The notes below the pieces were generated by a model. That model searched no databases and was not told where the DNA came from. It saw only the letters and a list, made by a program, of their open reading frames with translations. Shown piece by piece: positions 7,555-14,014 of a stretch of DNA of 17,947 nt (its first letter is position 1; the number at the start of each line of letters is the position of its first letter). Source of the DNA: Anaerolineae bacterium (GTDB taxonomy: Bacteria > Chloroflexota > Anaerolineae > Anaerolineales > Villigracilaceae); NCBI GenBank assembly GCA_003524705.1, contig DQGV01000188.1:1-17947 (forward strand), in the 5' to 3' direction. The position numbers and the translations under genes were made by a program.

Positions 7555-8085
7555 ATGAATGTAAAAATTGAACAAGTTAATTTACAAAATAAAAACCATG
7601 TAGATAACTTTGATAGAAAATTTACTGTCAAAGAAAAAATTGCTTTAAGTATGGAAGATGGCAAGTTAACTTATTCCATTGTTCCTGTTTCACCATACGA
7701 AAAAGAAATCCCTGTAGATGAAGTTGAAGATGTAAATTCTTTTATTGATAATGATGAAAAAATAATTTTCCTCGCGTTTGTTGATAATCAACTTGCGGGT
7801 CAAATCAAAATGATTAGGTGGTGGAATGGATACGCTTACATTGATGACTTAATTGTCAACCCGCAACATCGCGGCTTGGGTGTAGGAAAAAGTCTAATAG
7901 CAGAAGCAGTTCGATGGTCGAAAGAGAAGCGTTTTCCTGGCATCATGTTAGAAACACAAGATGATAATGTCTCCGCTTGTAAGTTATATCAATCTTGTGG
8001 ATTTATCCTCGGCGGTTTTGATGCGTATACATTCAAAAATATCAAGCCGAATGAAATTGCATTGTTTTGGTATTTGGTGTTCTAA
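7555..8085 (+). CDS. GNAT acetyltransferase, streptothricin acetyltransferase (SatA/Sat4)-like
   Basis: A 176-residue GNAT protein. The acetyl-CoA pyrophosphate loop is RGLGVG (106-111), after the strand YAYIDDLIV. The closing blocks GIMLETQDDNVSACKLYQSCGF (129-150) and the C-terminal FWYLVF closely resemble, from memory, the streptothricin acetyltransferases, which N-acetylate the beta-lysine of streptothricin. That similarity supports family membership only, not resistance. It sits between cobO and the ATPase gene with gaps of six and zero bases, so it is expressed with B12 uptake. No role for acetylation in B12 transport is known to me, so it may be a passenger, or it may modify a corrinoid lower ligand, a transporter part or a co-imported compound. 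The ribosome site is weak. Confidence 0.8.
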   Translation: MNVKIEQVNLQNKNHVDNFDRKFTVKEKIALSMEDGKLTYSIVPVSPYEKEIPVDEVEDVNSFIDNDEKIIFLAFVDNQLAGQIKMIRWWNGYAYIDDLIVNPQHRGLGVGKSLIAEAVRWSKEKRFPGIMLETQDDNVSACKLYQSCGFILGGFDAYTFKNIKPNEIALFWYLVF

Positions 8086-8868
8086 ATGTTAAGTGTAAAA
8101 AATCTTTTTGTTTCTTATAATGGACGCGAAATTTTGCATGATGTTTCGCTTGATGTAAAAAATGGCGAAGTGATGGCATTGATTGGACCGAATGGTGCGG
8201 GCAAATCAACTTTGATTCGTGCAGTCAGTGGCGTGATTGAATCGCGCGGAGAAATTCAAACGGATGGAAAAAAATTTTACGAAATGAATCCGATGGAACG
8301 CGCGCGTTATGTTGCGGTTGTGCCGCAAGCGATTTCATTGCCACCTGCGTTTTCAGTTTGGGAAACGGTGTTGATGGGACGCACGCCTTATCTTGGATTT
8401 TTGGGCAACGCTTCAAAACATGACGAGGAAATTACTCGCCAATCTTTGACTCGAGTCAACGCCTTGAATTTTTCTGAACGGCGTGTGGGTGAAATTTCTG
8501 GCGGTGAGCAACAAAGAATTTTGTTAGCACGTGCATTGTGCCAATCTACACCGATTCTTTTATTAGATGAACCAACATCACATTTGGATTTGCAATATCA
8601 AGTTGGTTTGTTGGAATTGGTTCGTGATTTAGCAAAAGAAAATAATTTAGCAGTTTTGGTCGCCATGCATGATTTGAATCTCGCCGCAAGATATGCTGAT
8701 AGAGTTGCTTTGATGGTGGCAGGAAATATCAAGGCAATTGGCACACCGAAAGAAGTTTTACAACCTGAATTAATTGCAGATGCGTATTGTTTGCCTGTGC
8801 AAGTAGTCAAGCATCCATTTTTAGATATTCCTTTGGTGTTGCCTGAAAGCAATGATAGCAGGTTATAA
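8086..8868 (+). CDS. btuD: Cobalamin ABC transporter ATP-binding protein (BtuD/FecE-like)
   Basis: A 260-residue ABC ATPase that powers cobalamin import through the BtuC-like permease. The motifs are complete: Walker A GPNGAGKST (34-42), Q loop Gln81, signature SGGEQ (138-142), Walker B ILLLDE (157-162), D loop SHLD and switch His195. Length and motif spacing fit the FecE/BtuD branch. The ATG directly follows the stop of the GNAT gene (TAA-ATG), which suggests translational coupling. The 3' end overlaps by six bases the end of the convergent cytidylyltransferase gene, leaving no room for a dedicated terminator. It is the last gene of the riboswitch operon. The substrate assignment rests on the operon, not on the ATPase itself. 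Confidence 0.92.
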   Translation: MLSVKNLFVSYNGREILHDVSLDVKNGEVMALIGPNGAGKSTLIRAVSGVIESRGEIQTDGKKFYEMNPMERARYVAVVPQAISLPPAFSVWETVLMGRTPYLGFLGNASKHDEEITRQSLTRVNALNFSERRVGEISGGEQQRILLARALCQSTPILLLDEPTSHLDLQYQVGLLELVRDLAKENNLAVLVAMHDLNLAARYADRVALMVAGNIKAIGTPKEVLQPELIADAYCLPVQVVKHPFLDIPLVLPESNDSRL

Positions 8869-9531
8869 GTGCAATTTACGACGCATTAAAAAATCTGTGA
8901 TTTCAAAATCGATTTCTTCATCAATATCCCAAGCTTCGTCTGCATCTATTTCAAACATCAAGGGTGAATCTCCAATACGATGTTTTTTTCTTTCTAAATT
9001 TTCTCTAGTGAAAATATAGATACATGAATTTTCTTCATACACGGGAGGTAAATCTTGTGTTTGGATTAATTCTAAAGGATTGTGATTAATCGCTTTGCCA
9101 TCTTGAAAATATAATCTTGTTTGTAAGCGAGTGACGGAAAATAAAGAATCATATTTCGGATATTCAGCAAAAAACTTTTTTATGGCATTTGAAATTGTTT
9201 CTGCTTTTAACAATGGATTCGTAGAATGAGTCTGTAAATAAAAATCTGCTTTCACTTGAGCAGTATCGTGCAAAAGAATGTCGTTCATGGGGACATCGTC
9301 AGCGAGGAGATGTTGAGGTCGTTGAATCAATTTCACGTCAGGGAAGAGGCGATGTAAGTTATCCATAATGGGTTGAGAATCAGTATCCACAACAATTGAG
9401 TCAATTTCGGGAACTGCCATCAAGGTTTCGATGATGTGATGAAAAAGTGGTTTGCCCGCAAGCGGACGATAATTTTTGCCAGGCACGCGCTGGCTGTGAT
9501 GGCGCATGGGCACAAGGGCGGCGAGTTTCAT
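8863..9531 (-). CDS. Acylneuraminate cytidylyltransferase-family protein (CMP-sugar synthetase)
   Basis: A 222-residue nucleotidyltransferase of the CMP-sialic acid synthetase/KdsB superfamily, which activates a nine- or eight-carbon acid sugar with CTP for glycan assembly. The N-terminal CTP-binding stretch PMRHHSQRVPGKN (residues 8-20) carries the Arg, Ser, Arg, Pro-Gly-Lys-Asn signature, followed by GKPLFHHII. VVDTDS (48-52), a QTHSTNPLL block (100-108) and the C-terminal WDIDEEIDF (201-209, with the metal-binding acidic residues) match NeuA-type enzymes. Typical length is 220-230. The sugar could be sialic, legionaminic, pseudaminic or another; no synthase or epimerase for any of these is in the window. 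It follows the GNAT gene by 14 bases on the same strand and probably shares its transcript. Confidence 0.85.
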   Translation of the reverse strand: MKLAALVPMRHHSQRVPGKNYRPLAGKPLFHHIIETLMAVPEIDSIVVDTDSQPIMDNLHRLFPDVKLIQRPQHLLADDVPMNDILLHDTAQVKADFYLQTHSTNPLLKAETISNAIKKFFAEYPKYDSLFSVTRLQTRLYFQDGKAINHNPLELIQTQDLPPVYEENSCIYIFTRENLERKKHRIGDSPLMFEIDADEAWDIDEEIDFEITDFLMRRKLHL

Positions 9532-9545
9532 GCTTTTATTTTATC

Positions 9546-10364
9546 TTACAAAATTAAACTCATTTGCCATTGTGAAATGGTTTCGCGTTGCATATTAACT
9601 TGTTCAAAAATGAAAGACATTTCTTCGGGGAAGATGGCGGGGACGTGCCAAATTTTATTTTGATATTTTGATAACAATGCCATCATCAAAACTTTACTTA
9701 GACCTGCGCCACGCGAGCGAGATTTTACTAAGACCGACCAAATGACAATATCATTTGCATCGGGGTTGCTGATTAAACAATAGGCATCATTGAGTTTGAA
9801 TGCGCGCGATGGTGGTGTATGTTGCATAATGGTTGTGCCTGAAAGTTGCCACGGCAAATCTTTGAGTCCGTGATAAGTAACGAGCCTTGCTAATTCGCGA
9901 ATATCAATTTCTTTTAATTCTTCTTTTGATTCAACTTGCGGATTTTCAAGTTTGTACCCAACCAATCTGCGAATTTTTTTGAAACCAACTTTTTCATATA
10001 ACTTGACACCTGCTGTATTTTGTTCGATGACTTCAAGAATCATTTCTTTATCTTGACGTTCTTTCGCTTCTTCAATTAATTTTTGCATGGTCTGTGTACC
10101 CAAACTTTGATTCCTCGCCTGAGACAAAATCCCCATCGCCGCGAGTCGACTCGTCCAGCCACGTCGTGCGATTAATGCAATGCCAGCAGGCTCATCATTT
10201 TGCATCATCACACGGCTTGATGTTAAATCTATGCTGTCTCGTTTGAGCATAGTGAGTAATGCAGACTCTGTGATGTTAATCGGCACAAAGTAGCCTTCAA
10301 AACTGCGAGTCATTAGGTCTGCTAGTTGGGGGATAGGAAATTCGGAGGCGGGTTTTAGTTTCAT
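9546..10364 (-). CDS. GNAT-family N-acetyltransferase
   Basis: A 272-residue GNAT protein. The N-terminal domain begins MKLKPASEF...LADLMTRSFEGYFVPI, typical of a GNAT subgroup common in Chloroflexota and Firmicutes. The acetyl-CoA loop region is QARNQSLGTQTM (82-93), where the usual Arg/Gln-x-x-Gly-x-Gly/Ala reads Arg-Asn-Gln-Ser-Leu-Gly-Thr. LYEKVGF (122-128) ends the domain. A second GNAT-like half follows from about residue 150, with SRGAGLSKVLMMALL as a possible second, degenerate loop. The substrate is unknown. The start codon lies one base from a GGGANTY heptamer repeat and has no Shine-Dalgarno sequence. A strong promoter-like pair lies just beyond the repeat. It probably forms an operon with the cytidylyltransferase, which could mean sugar N-acetylation, but that is inference. 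Confidence 0.75.
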   Translation of the reverse strand: MKLKPASEFPIPQLADLMTRSFEGYFVPINITESALLTMLKRDSIDLTSSRVMMQNDEPAGIALIARRGWTSRLAAMGILSQARNQSLGTQTMQKLIEEAKERQDKEMILEVIEQNTAGVKLYEKVGFKKIRRLVGYKLENPQVESKEELKEIDIRELARLVTYHGLKDLPWQLSGTTIMQHTPPSRAFKLNDAYCLISNPDANDIVIWSVLVKSRSRGAGLSKVLMMALLSKYQNKIWHVPAIFPEEMSFIFEQVNMQRETISQWQMSLIL

Positions 10365-10365
10365 A

Positions 10366-10394
10366 GGGAATCGGGAGTTGGGATTCGGGAATTG
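10366..10394 (+). repeat. GGGANTY heptamer repeat, copy A (4 units)
   Basis: Four tandem heptamers, GGGAATC, GGGAGTT, GGGATTC, GGGAATT, plus a final G, one base upstream of the GNAT start codon on the opposite strand. It differs from copy B (11946-11974) at one of 29 positions and has the same distance and phase to a start codon. If the nearby promoter is real, the repeat forms almost the whole leader of the GNAT message. Confidence 0.9.
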
Positions 10395-10402
10395 ATTTAT
10401 GG

Positions 10403-10428
10403 ATTATACCGAAAATAAAAGGTGTCAA
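10403..10428 (-). promoter_or_regulatory. Candidate promoter of the GNAT-cytidylyltransferase pair
   Basis: On the minus strand TTGACA and TATAAT are both perfect hexamers but only 14 bases apart, against the usual 16-18. Transcription would start near 10396, at the edge of heptamer copy A. Either the short spacing weakens it, or an activator or different geometry is involved. Confidence 0.4.
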
Positions 10429-10454
10429 TTTCTTGATTCAAAGCAAAGGATATG

Positions 10455-11003
10455 CTATGTCTTTTTTATCTTTATAGGTTTTGAAATACCCAGTGCTTGC
10501 ACGATTTGTTCAAAGCCATTTTCATTTTTATAAATTTCGATTTCATTTTTTACTTTTTTCAAAGAAACCTTTTGCCAAGATGTAGATTTGTTATGGTGGA
10601 GCTTTATAAATTCATTAGGTAAAGTGTAAAACACTGGTTCAGCCATACCATCTAACCCAACATTTTTTCCATAAAAATTACCAATATTTAAAAAAGTAAC
10701 TACGAGAAAGTCAAAAGCATTTAATGATGATTCTTTAATAGGAAAGCTCATATTAGAATCTGTCTGATATCTGCTTTTTACTTGAATAAGCACTCGTTCT
10801 TTTTCTTTATTACTAGATTTGTGCCTTGGGTCAGGATGTATACAAATTAAATCATAGCCCGCATTATTAGGTGGTGCTTTATAAGTCATAATATTTCTAC
10901 GCATGAGATATCCCATTACAAGATATTCTGCCCCTGCAGAAACGGTTGGTAGAAATAACCTATCTTGGCTAGATTTTTTATCTGATTTTGAATTGATTAT
11001 CAT
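10455..11003 (-). CDS. Putative PD-(D/E)XK nuclease-fold protein
   Basis: A 182-residue soluble protein without a firm family assignment. The pattern Ala-Gly-Ala-Glu26 in a helix with Tyr-Leu-Val-Met-Gly-Tyr-Leu, then a strand with Asp51 (AGYDLICI), then the strand VLIQVKSR (Gln74-Val-Lys76) fits the Glu...Asp...(Glu/Gln)-x-Lys active site of PD-(D/E)XK nucleases. It is closest in style to the small endonuclease-like families PF11645 and DUF4365. Between Asp51 and the QVK strand is a charged loop. The C-terminal half is Lys/Asn-rich with no motif I know. The start is strongly supported by AAGGAG eight bases upstream, inside the end of the glycosyltransferase gene, whose stop is five bases away. 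There is no methylase or toxin-antitoxin partner, so an orphan nuclease or repair role remains a guess. Confidence 0.7.
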   Translation of the reverse strand: MIINSKSDKKSSQDRLFLPTVSAGAEYLVMGYLMRRNIMTYKAPPNNAGYDLICIHPDPRHKSSNKEKERVLIQVKSRYQTDSNMSFPIKESSLNAFDFLVVTFLNIGNFYGKNVGLDGMAEPVFYTLPNEFIKLHHNKSTSWQKVSLKKVKNEIEIYKNENGFEQIVQALGISKPIKIKKT

Positions 11004-11008
11004 ATTCG

Positions 11009-11944
11009 TTACTCCTTATTATAACGAATCGGCTCCACATCCCTCTCTCTTTCTTCTTTCATCTTTCTTCCCCTCGCATAATAAAATGTTTCTCGTAATT
11101 GAGGCGTGACCAAACTTGTCTCACGATGTCCCATTCTTGTTCCATGAAACTGCATGAAGCGAAACCAGAAAATAGAAAATAAATTTTTCAACAAAACTTT
11201 TTCTCGCAAAGCATGGAATAGGTCACTGAAAATGTTTGTGATTGTCAGCCGCAGAAAATCATAAAAATTGAAATGGGCTTCGGGATAAATTTTCCGCAAT
11301 GCCATAGCTTCACGTCGGTAACGGTTATAGACTCCGCTGGGCGTTTCGTTGTGGACATGAACAATCTCGGCTTCGGCGACGTAAGCAATTTTGTAGCCTT
11401 TTTCTTTTGCCCATTTGCTCCATTCTAAATCTTCAAGACCAGTTAGGGTTTCATCATAATGGTGGTGCTCCCATAAACTTTTTCGAATGGAGGCGTTGGC
11501 ATTATTGCAAAATGCAGTGAATTGATTCAAATTACTTTCATCTGGATACCATTGATGAAAAATCTGCTGTTCAGAAAATTTTGCAAAGTCAGGTGCGCGC
11601 TGTTTGCCGTAAGTGAGAGCAACTTTTTCATCTTGAAACGGATTGAGCAAAGTCTCTAACCAATCAGGATAGACAGGATAAACATGCGCACTGGCTATGA
11701 CAATGAATTCATTTTTTGCTTCTTTAATTCCATAATTAAGTGACCGTCCAAAAGTAAATTCGTTTGAAGGAATTTTTACAATTTTTGCACCAAAAGATTC
11801 GGCGATGGAAACTGTTGAGTCAGTAGAACCTGAATCAACCAAAATGATTTCCACATTTTTGACAGTCTGCTGTTTGATGCCTTCAAGCAAACGTCTGATG
11901 TGTTTTTCTTCGTTATAGGCGCGGATGATGAGGGAGCAGGTCAT
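11009..11944 (-). CDS. Family 2 glycosyltransferase
   Basis: A 311-residue GT-A fold glycosyltransferase that would add a sugar to a surface glycan at the cytoplasmic face of the membrane. The N-terminal strand SLIIRAYNEE (4-13) and VDSGSTDST (36-44) form the nucleotide-sugar site. The canonical DxD position reads Ser-Ala-His (SAHVYP, 85-90), a known variant in rhamnosyltransferase-like GT2 proteins. TGLEDLEWSKWAKEKGYKI carries the acceptor-side ED-x-(D/E)W-type motif. The C-terminal part has basic and aromatic segments that may lie on the membrane. The start codon is one base from heptamer repeat copy B and lacks a Shine-Dalgarno match. Neighbouring sulfotransferase and capsule-type genes support a polysaccharide role. 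Confidence 0.88.
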   Translation of the reverse strand: MTCSLIIRAYNEEKHIRRLLEGIKQQTVKNVEIILVDSGSTDSTVSIAESFGAKIVKIPSNEFTFGRSLNYGIKEAKNEFIVIASAHVYPVYPDWLETLLNPFQDEKVALTYGKQRAPDFAKFSEQQIFHQWYPDESNLNQFTAFCNNANASIRKSLWEHHHYDETLTGLEDLEWSKWAKEKGYKIAYVAEAEIVHVHNETPSGVYNRYRREAMALRKIYPEAHFNFYDFLRLTITNIFSDLFHALREKVLLKNLFSIFWFRFMQFHGTRMGHRETSLVTPQLRETFYYARGRKMKEERERDVEPIRYNKE

Positions 11945-11945
11945 G

Positions 11946-11974
11946 GGGAATCGGGAGTTGGGATTCGGAAATTG
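11946..11974 (+). repeat. GGGANTY heptamer repeat, copy B (4 units)
   Basis: Four tandem heptamers plus a final G, 28 of 29 bases identical to copy A. It fills the gap between the glycosyltransferase start codon (one base away) and the stop codon of the four-helix-bundle gene (directly abutting). With copy C it brackets that gene as an inverted repeat. Confidence 0.9.
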
Positions 11975-12436
11975 TTATTCAAGGTCGGTAGATTCGTTAG
12001 AAGGGTTTATTTCATAAGGAGCAAAGTCTTCACGAATAGAATGATTTGCACCAGGTTCATTTTGCCCTTGTTTACTGCGTTTCAAATAACCAATATAGCC
12101 ATTGATTAATTGTGTCAGCTTTTCGCCGTCTTGTTCTATTGATTCAAAAAGAGTCTGAGGAATATATTTTAGTTCACAGCACAAAGCAAGATGACTGAGT
12201 GTTTCTTCAAGTGACCCGCGTGCAATATAACAAAATCGAATAATTTCTTGATAATAAAATCGTCCATAACCTTCAGCAATGTTTGCAGGAATACTGCTCG
12301 AAGCACGTCTTAATTGTTGATTCAAATTCCATTTTTCTTCGGATGGAAGTAAGGGTAAAACTTCATGGTAGATTCGCAAAGCAAATTCCTTTGCCTTCTT
12401 CCATGCTTCAAGTGTTTCTAAACTCTTAATACTCAT
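11975..12436 (-). CDS. Four-helix-bundle protein, S23/23S rRNA intervening-sequence family
   Basis: A 153-residue predicted all-helical protein. The signature QLRRASSSIPANIAEGYGR (residues 41-59), preceded by LEAWKKAKEFALRIY and followed by EIIRFCYIARGSLEETLSHL, is diagnostic for the S23/IVP family. That family is encoded in some 23S rRNA intervening sequences and is related to the Avd accessory protein of diversity-generating retroelements. The start at 12436 is chosen because GGAGG lies five bases before it; an upstream TTG would be inside that ribosome site. Beyond about residue 120 it carries a charged tail. No rRNA, reverse transcriptase or template/variable repeat is present, so this is a free-standing copy. 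It is bracketed by inverted heptamer repeats and interrupts a glycan gene run, which suggests a small mobile cassette. Molecular function unknown. Confidence 0.9.
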   Translation of the reverse strand: MSIKSLETLEAWKKAKEFALRIYHEVLPLLPSEEKWNLNQQLRRASSSIPANIAEGYGRFYYQEIIRFCYIARGSLEETLSHLALCCELKYIPQTLFESIEQDGEKLTQLINGYIGYLKRSKQGQNEPGANHSIREDFAPYEINPSNESTDLE

Positions 12437-12452
12437 CACAGCCTCCAAACAC

Positions 12453-12474
12453 CAATTCCCAAATCCCGATTCCC
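12453..12474 (-). repeat. GGGANTY heptamer repeat, copy C (3 units, inverted)
   Basis: On the minus strand: GGGAATC, GGGATTT, GGGAATT, G. This is one heptamer shorter than copies A and B and opposite to them in orientation. It lies 16 bases upstream of the four-helix-bundle start and four bases after the sulfotransferase stop codon. Confidence 0.85.
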
Positions 12475-12478
12475 GTAA

Positions 12479-13324
12479 TCACCATTCACTGTCCCTTTCA
12501 TAACCAAGTTTAATTAACAAATCTCCAGCAACTTTCTTAAACAAATCTTTATGTTCGTCTTTAAAATATTTTTTCCATTCGCCTGTTTTGCCTGAGCGAA
12601 AGGTTGGGGACTTGGTCGGGTTGATGGATGATTCTAAGGAGTCAAGAATCAAATCTCCCGAAGTTTGAAGCGGAACTTTATCAAGAAAATGATTCATGAT
12701 GCGAGTCAATGTTTCGGCGCGGTTGTGAATCAAATCTTCAAAATGAATGGATAAAACTTCTTTTTGATTCAACCAATTAAGATAAGGGGCGAAGCGGTCT
12801 GCGATATTTGGAAATTCAATGTTTGTATCTTGCCTACCTAAAATGCTGACCTTGAGACGTTCATCAAAATCGGGAAGCGATTGATAATAGGCATGATGCA
12901 CATGTTTTGATTCCATTTCGGTGACGTAAAACACATGCGAGACGACGACATCACGCGGGTCACGAAAAATAAAATACGGAATAAATTTTGGTGAGCAAAC
13001 TTTTTTAATTGCATCAGGGCGAGCAAACAAATGCGCCGAAGCAATATCATTGCTTCCTAAAGAATCAAGCCAAGCCAATGCTTGTTGTGGCTCTCTTTTT
13101 TTTCCGCTTTCGCCTTCATACTCGGCATAAAACGAATGCACTCGCTTTGCATACGGCGCGACATTTGAAAAACCAAGCAAAATTTGGTCGAGCAGATGCG
13201 TGCCGCTTTTTGGAAATGAAATGCCGAGTAACGCGGGCAAGTTTCCCTGAGATTTGAAGCGCAATTTTTGAATCCGTTTTTCGGTTTGATACACAAATGA
13301 ACGCAATGTTAATTTCAAAGCCAT
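12479..13324 (-). CDS. Sulfotransferase (PAPS-dependent type)
   Basis: A 281-residue cytosolic-type sulfotransferase that would move a sulfate group from PAPS to a sugar or other acceptor. The 5'-phosphosulfate loop is FPKSGTHLLDQIL (37-49). The 3'-phosphate site is YFIFRDPRDVVVSH, with its Arg and the Ser-His end. The C-terminal RSGKTGEWKKYF matches the RxGxxGxWK family motif, so all key elements are intact. Start choice is uncertain: the ATG used here (13324) begins MALKL, while an in-frame GTG at 13357 would add 11 residues and take in part of the palindromes upstream. Neither has a clear ribosome site. It sits upstream of glycosyltransferase genes on the same strand, consistent with making a sulfated glycan. 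Confidence 0.87.
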   Translation of the reverse strand: MALKLTLRSFVYQTEKRIQKLRFKSQGNLPALLGISFPKSGTHLLDQILLGFSNVAPYAKRVHSFYAEYEGESGKKREPQQALAWLDSLGSNDIASAHLFARPDAIKKVCSPKFIPYFIFRDPRDVVVSHVFYVTEMESKHVHHAYYQSLPDFDERLKVSILGRQDTNIEFPNIADRFAPYLNWLNQKEVLSIHFEDLIHNRAETLTRIMNHFLDKVPLQTSGDLILDSLESSINPTKSPTFRSGKTGEWKKYFKDEHKDLFKKVAGDLLIKLGYERDSEW

Positions 13325-13337
13325 GCAAGTATTTAAC

Positions 13338-13375
13338 CACAATTTTGTGCGACGCACTTAACCCACTTGTGGGTT
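13338..13375. promoter_or_regulatory. Clustered palindromes in a divergent promoter region
   Basis: Within the 60 bases between the divergent sulfotransferase and acyltransferase starts lie three palindromes: CACAA-TT-TTGTG (13338-13349), GTGCG-A-CGCAC (13347-13357) and AACCCAC-TT-GTGGGTT (13360-13375). The first and third also share a TTAACC(C)AC left side. This could be a double operator for a dimeric repressor or a leader hairpin. No bound factor can be named. Confidence 0.4.
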
Positions 13376-13384
13376 TTATATTCC

Positions 13385-13978
13385 ATGAAAACCACCATCT
13401 TCACCACCCCCATTCTCAGTTTTGTTTTACGCCAAATCAGCAATTTGATTATGTTCCTCGCAGGCTGGCGCGTGGATGGAAAATTACCGAACATTCCAAA
13501 ATATGTTTTGATCGGTGCGCCTCATACCTCGAATTGGGATTTTGTACTGTTCCTCGGCATTATTTTTCACCTGAAAGTGGATGCACGTTACATGGGCAAA
13601 GCGGAGTTGTTTCGTTTTCCGTATGGCTGGTTTTTTTATTATTGCGGCGGCATCCCAGTGGATAGAAAAAAATCTACGGGTTTGGTTGAGCAAATGGTTG
13701 AAGCCTGCAACAAAAATGATAAATTTATTCTAACGATTGCTCCCGAAGGCACACGCCATAAAGTGACCGAATGGAAGACAGGTTTTCATCGCATTGCCAA
13801 AGGCGCAGGCATTCCAATTGTGATGGCAAAAGTGGATGGGGCAAAGAAGACTGTATATGTTGGTGAAGTTTTTCATCCCACTGAAAATATGGATGCCGAT
13901 ATGGTGTTAATCCAAGAGGCGTTTAAGGGAATCGTGGGGATTAATCCACGCAAGAAGTATATTACATTGGAGAGGTAG
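13385..13978 (+). CDS. PlsC-like lysophospholipid acyltransferase-family protein
   Basis: A 197-residue membrane-associated acyltransferase, a member of the 1-acyl-glycerol-3-phosphate acyltransferase superfamily. Motif I, HTSNWD (His47 to Asp52, the H-x4-D catalytic dyad), motif II around GKAELFRFPYGWFF, motif III-type PEGTR (120-124) and the following IPIV segment are all in order. An N-terminal hydrophobic stretch (about 8-28) probably anchors it. The start at 13385 is preferred to an upstream TTG at 13367, which lies inside a palindrome. It is shorter than PlsC (about 240) and belongs to a compact subgroup often found near glycan genes, so the acceptor may be a glycolipid or sugar, not lysophosphatidate. 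It is the only plus-strand gene in the right half of the window and has no operon partner. Confidence 0.85.
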   Translation: MKTTIFTTPILSFVLRQISNLIMFLAGWRVDGKLPNIPKYVLIGAPHTSNWDFVLFLGIIFHLKVDARYMGKAELFRFPYGWFFYYCGGIPVDRKKSTGLVEQMVEACNKNDKFILTIAPEGTRHKVTEWKTGFHRIAKGAGIPIVMAKVDGAKKTVYVGEVFHPTENMDADMVLIQEAFKGIVGINPRKKYITLER

Positions 13979-13982
13979 TCTA

Positions 13983-14014
13983 TTTAATTTTATTCTTTCA
14001 AGAAAAAAATTAAA
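13983..14014. terminator. Possible bidirectional AT-rich hairpin terminator
   Basis: TTTAATTTT (13983-13991) pairs with AAAATTAAA (14006-14014), and inside it TTCTT (13993-13997) pairs with AAGAA (14000-14004) around a two-base loop. It lies between the convergent acyltransferase and DUF4238 genes and overlaps the last bases of the latter. The stem has only two G-C pairs, so it would be a weak terminator. It is placed where a shared one would be expected. Confidence 0.35.

Noticed and set aside
7555..8085. Calling the GNAT in the B12 operon a true antibiotic resistance gene
   Set aside because: Motif similarity to streptothricin acetyltransferases supports the family only; nothing in the sequence or context shows resistance.
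10329..10356. Extension of heptamer copy A into the GNAT coding start (G-rich stretch)
   Set aside because: The stretch encodes a normal GNAT N terminus and its resemblance to GGGANTY is weak.
11975..12436. Diversity-generating retroelement or 23S rRNA intervening sequence, suggested by the S23/Avd-like protein
   Set aside because: No reverse transcriptase, template/variable repeat pair or 23S rRNA sequence is found in the window.
12437..12448. Upstream TTG start for the four-helix-bundle gene
   Set aside because: It overlaps the GGAGG that serves the ATG at 12436.
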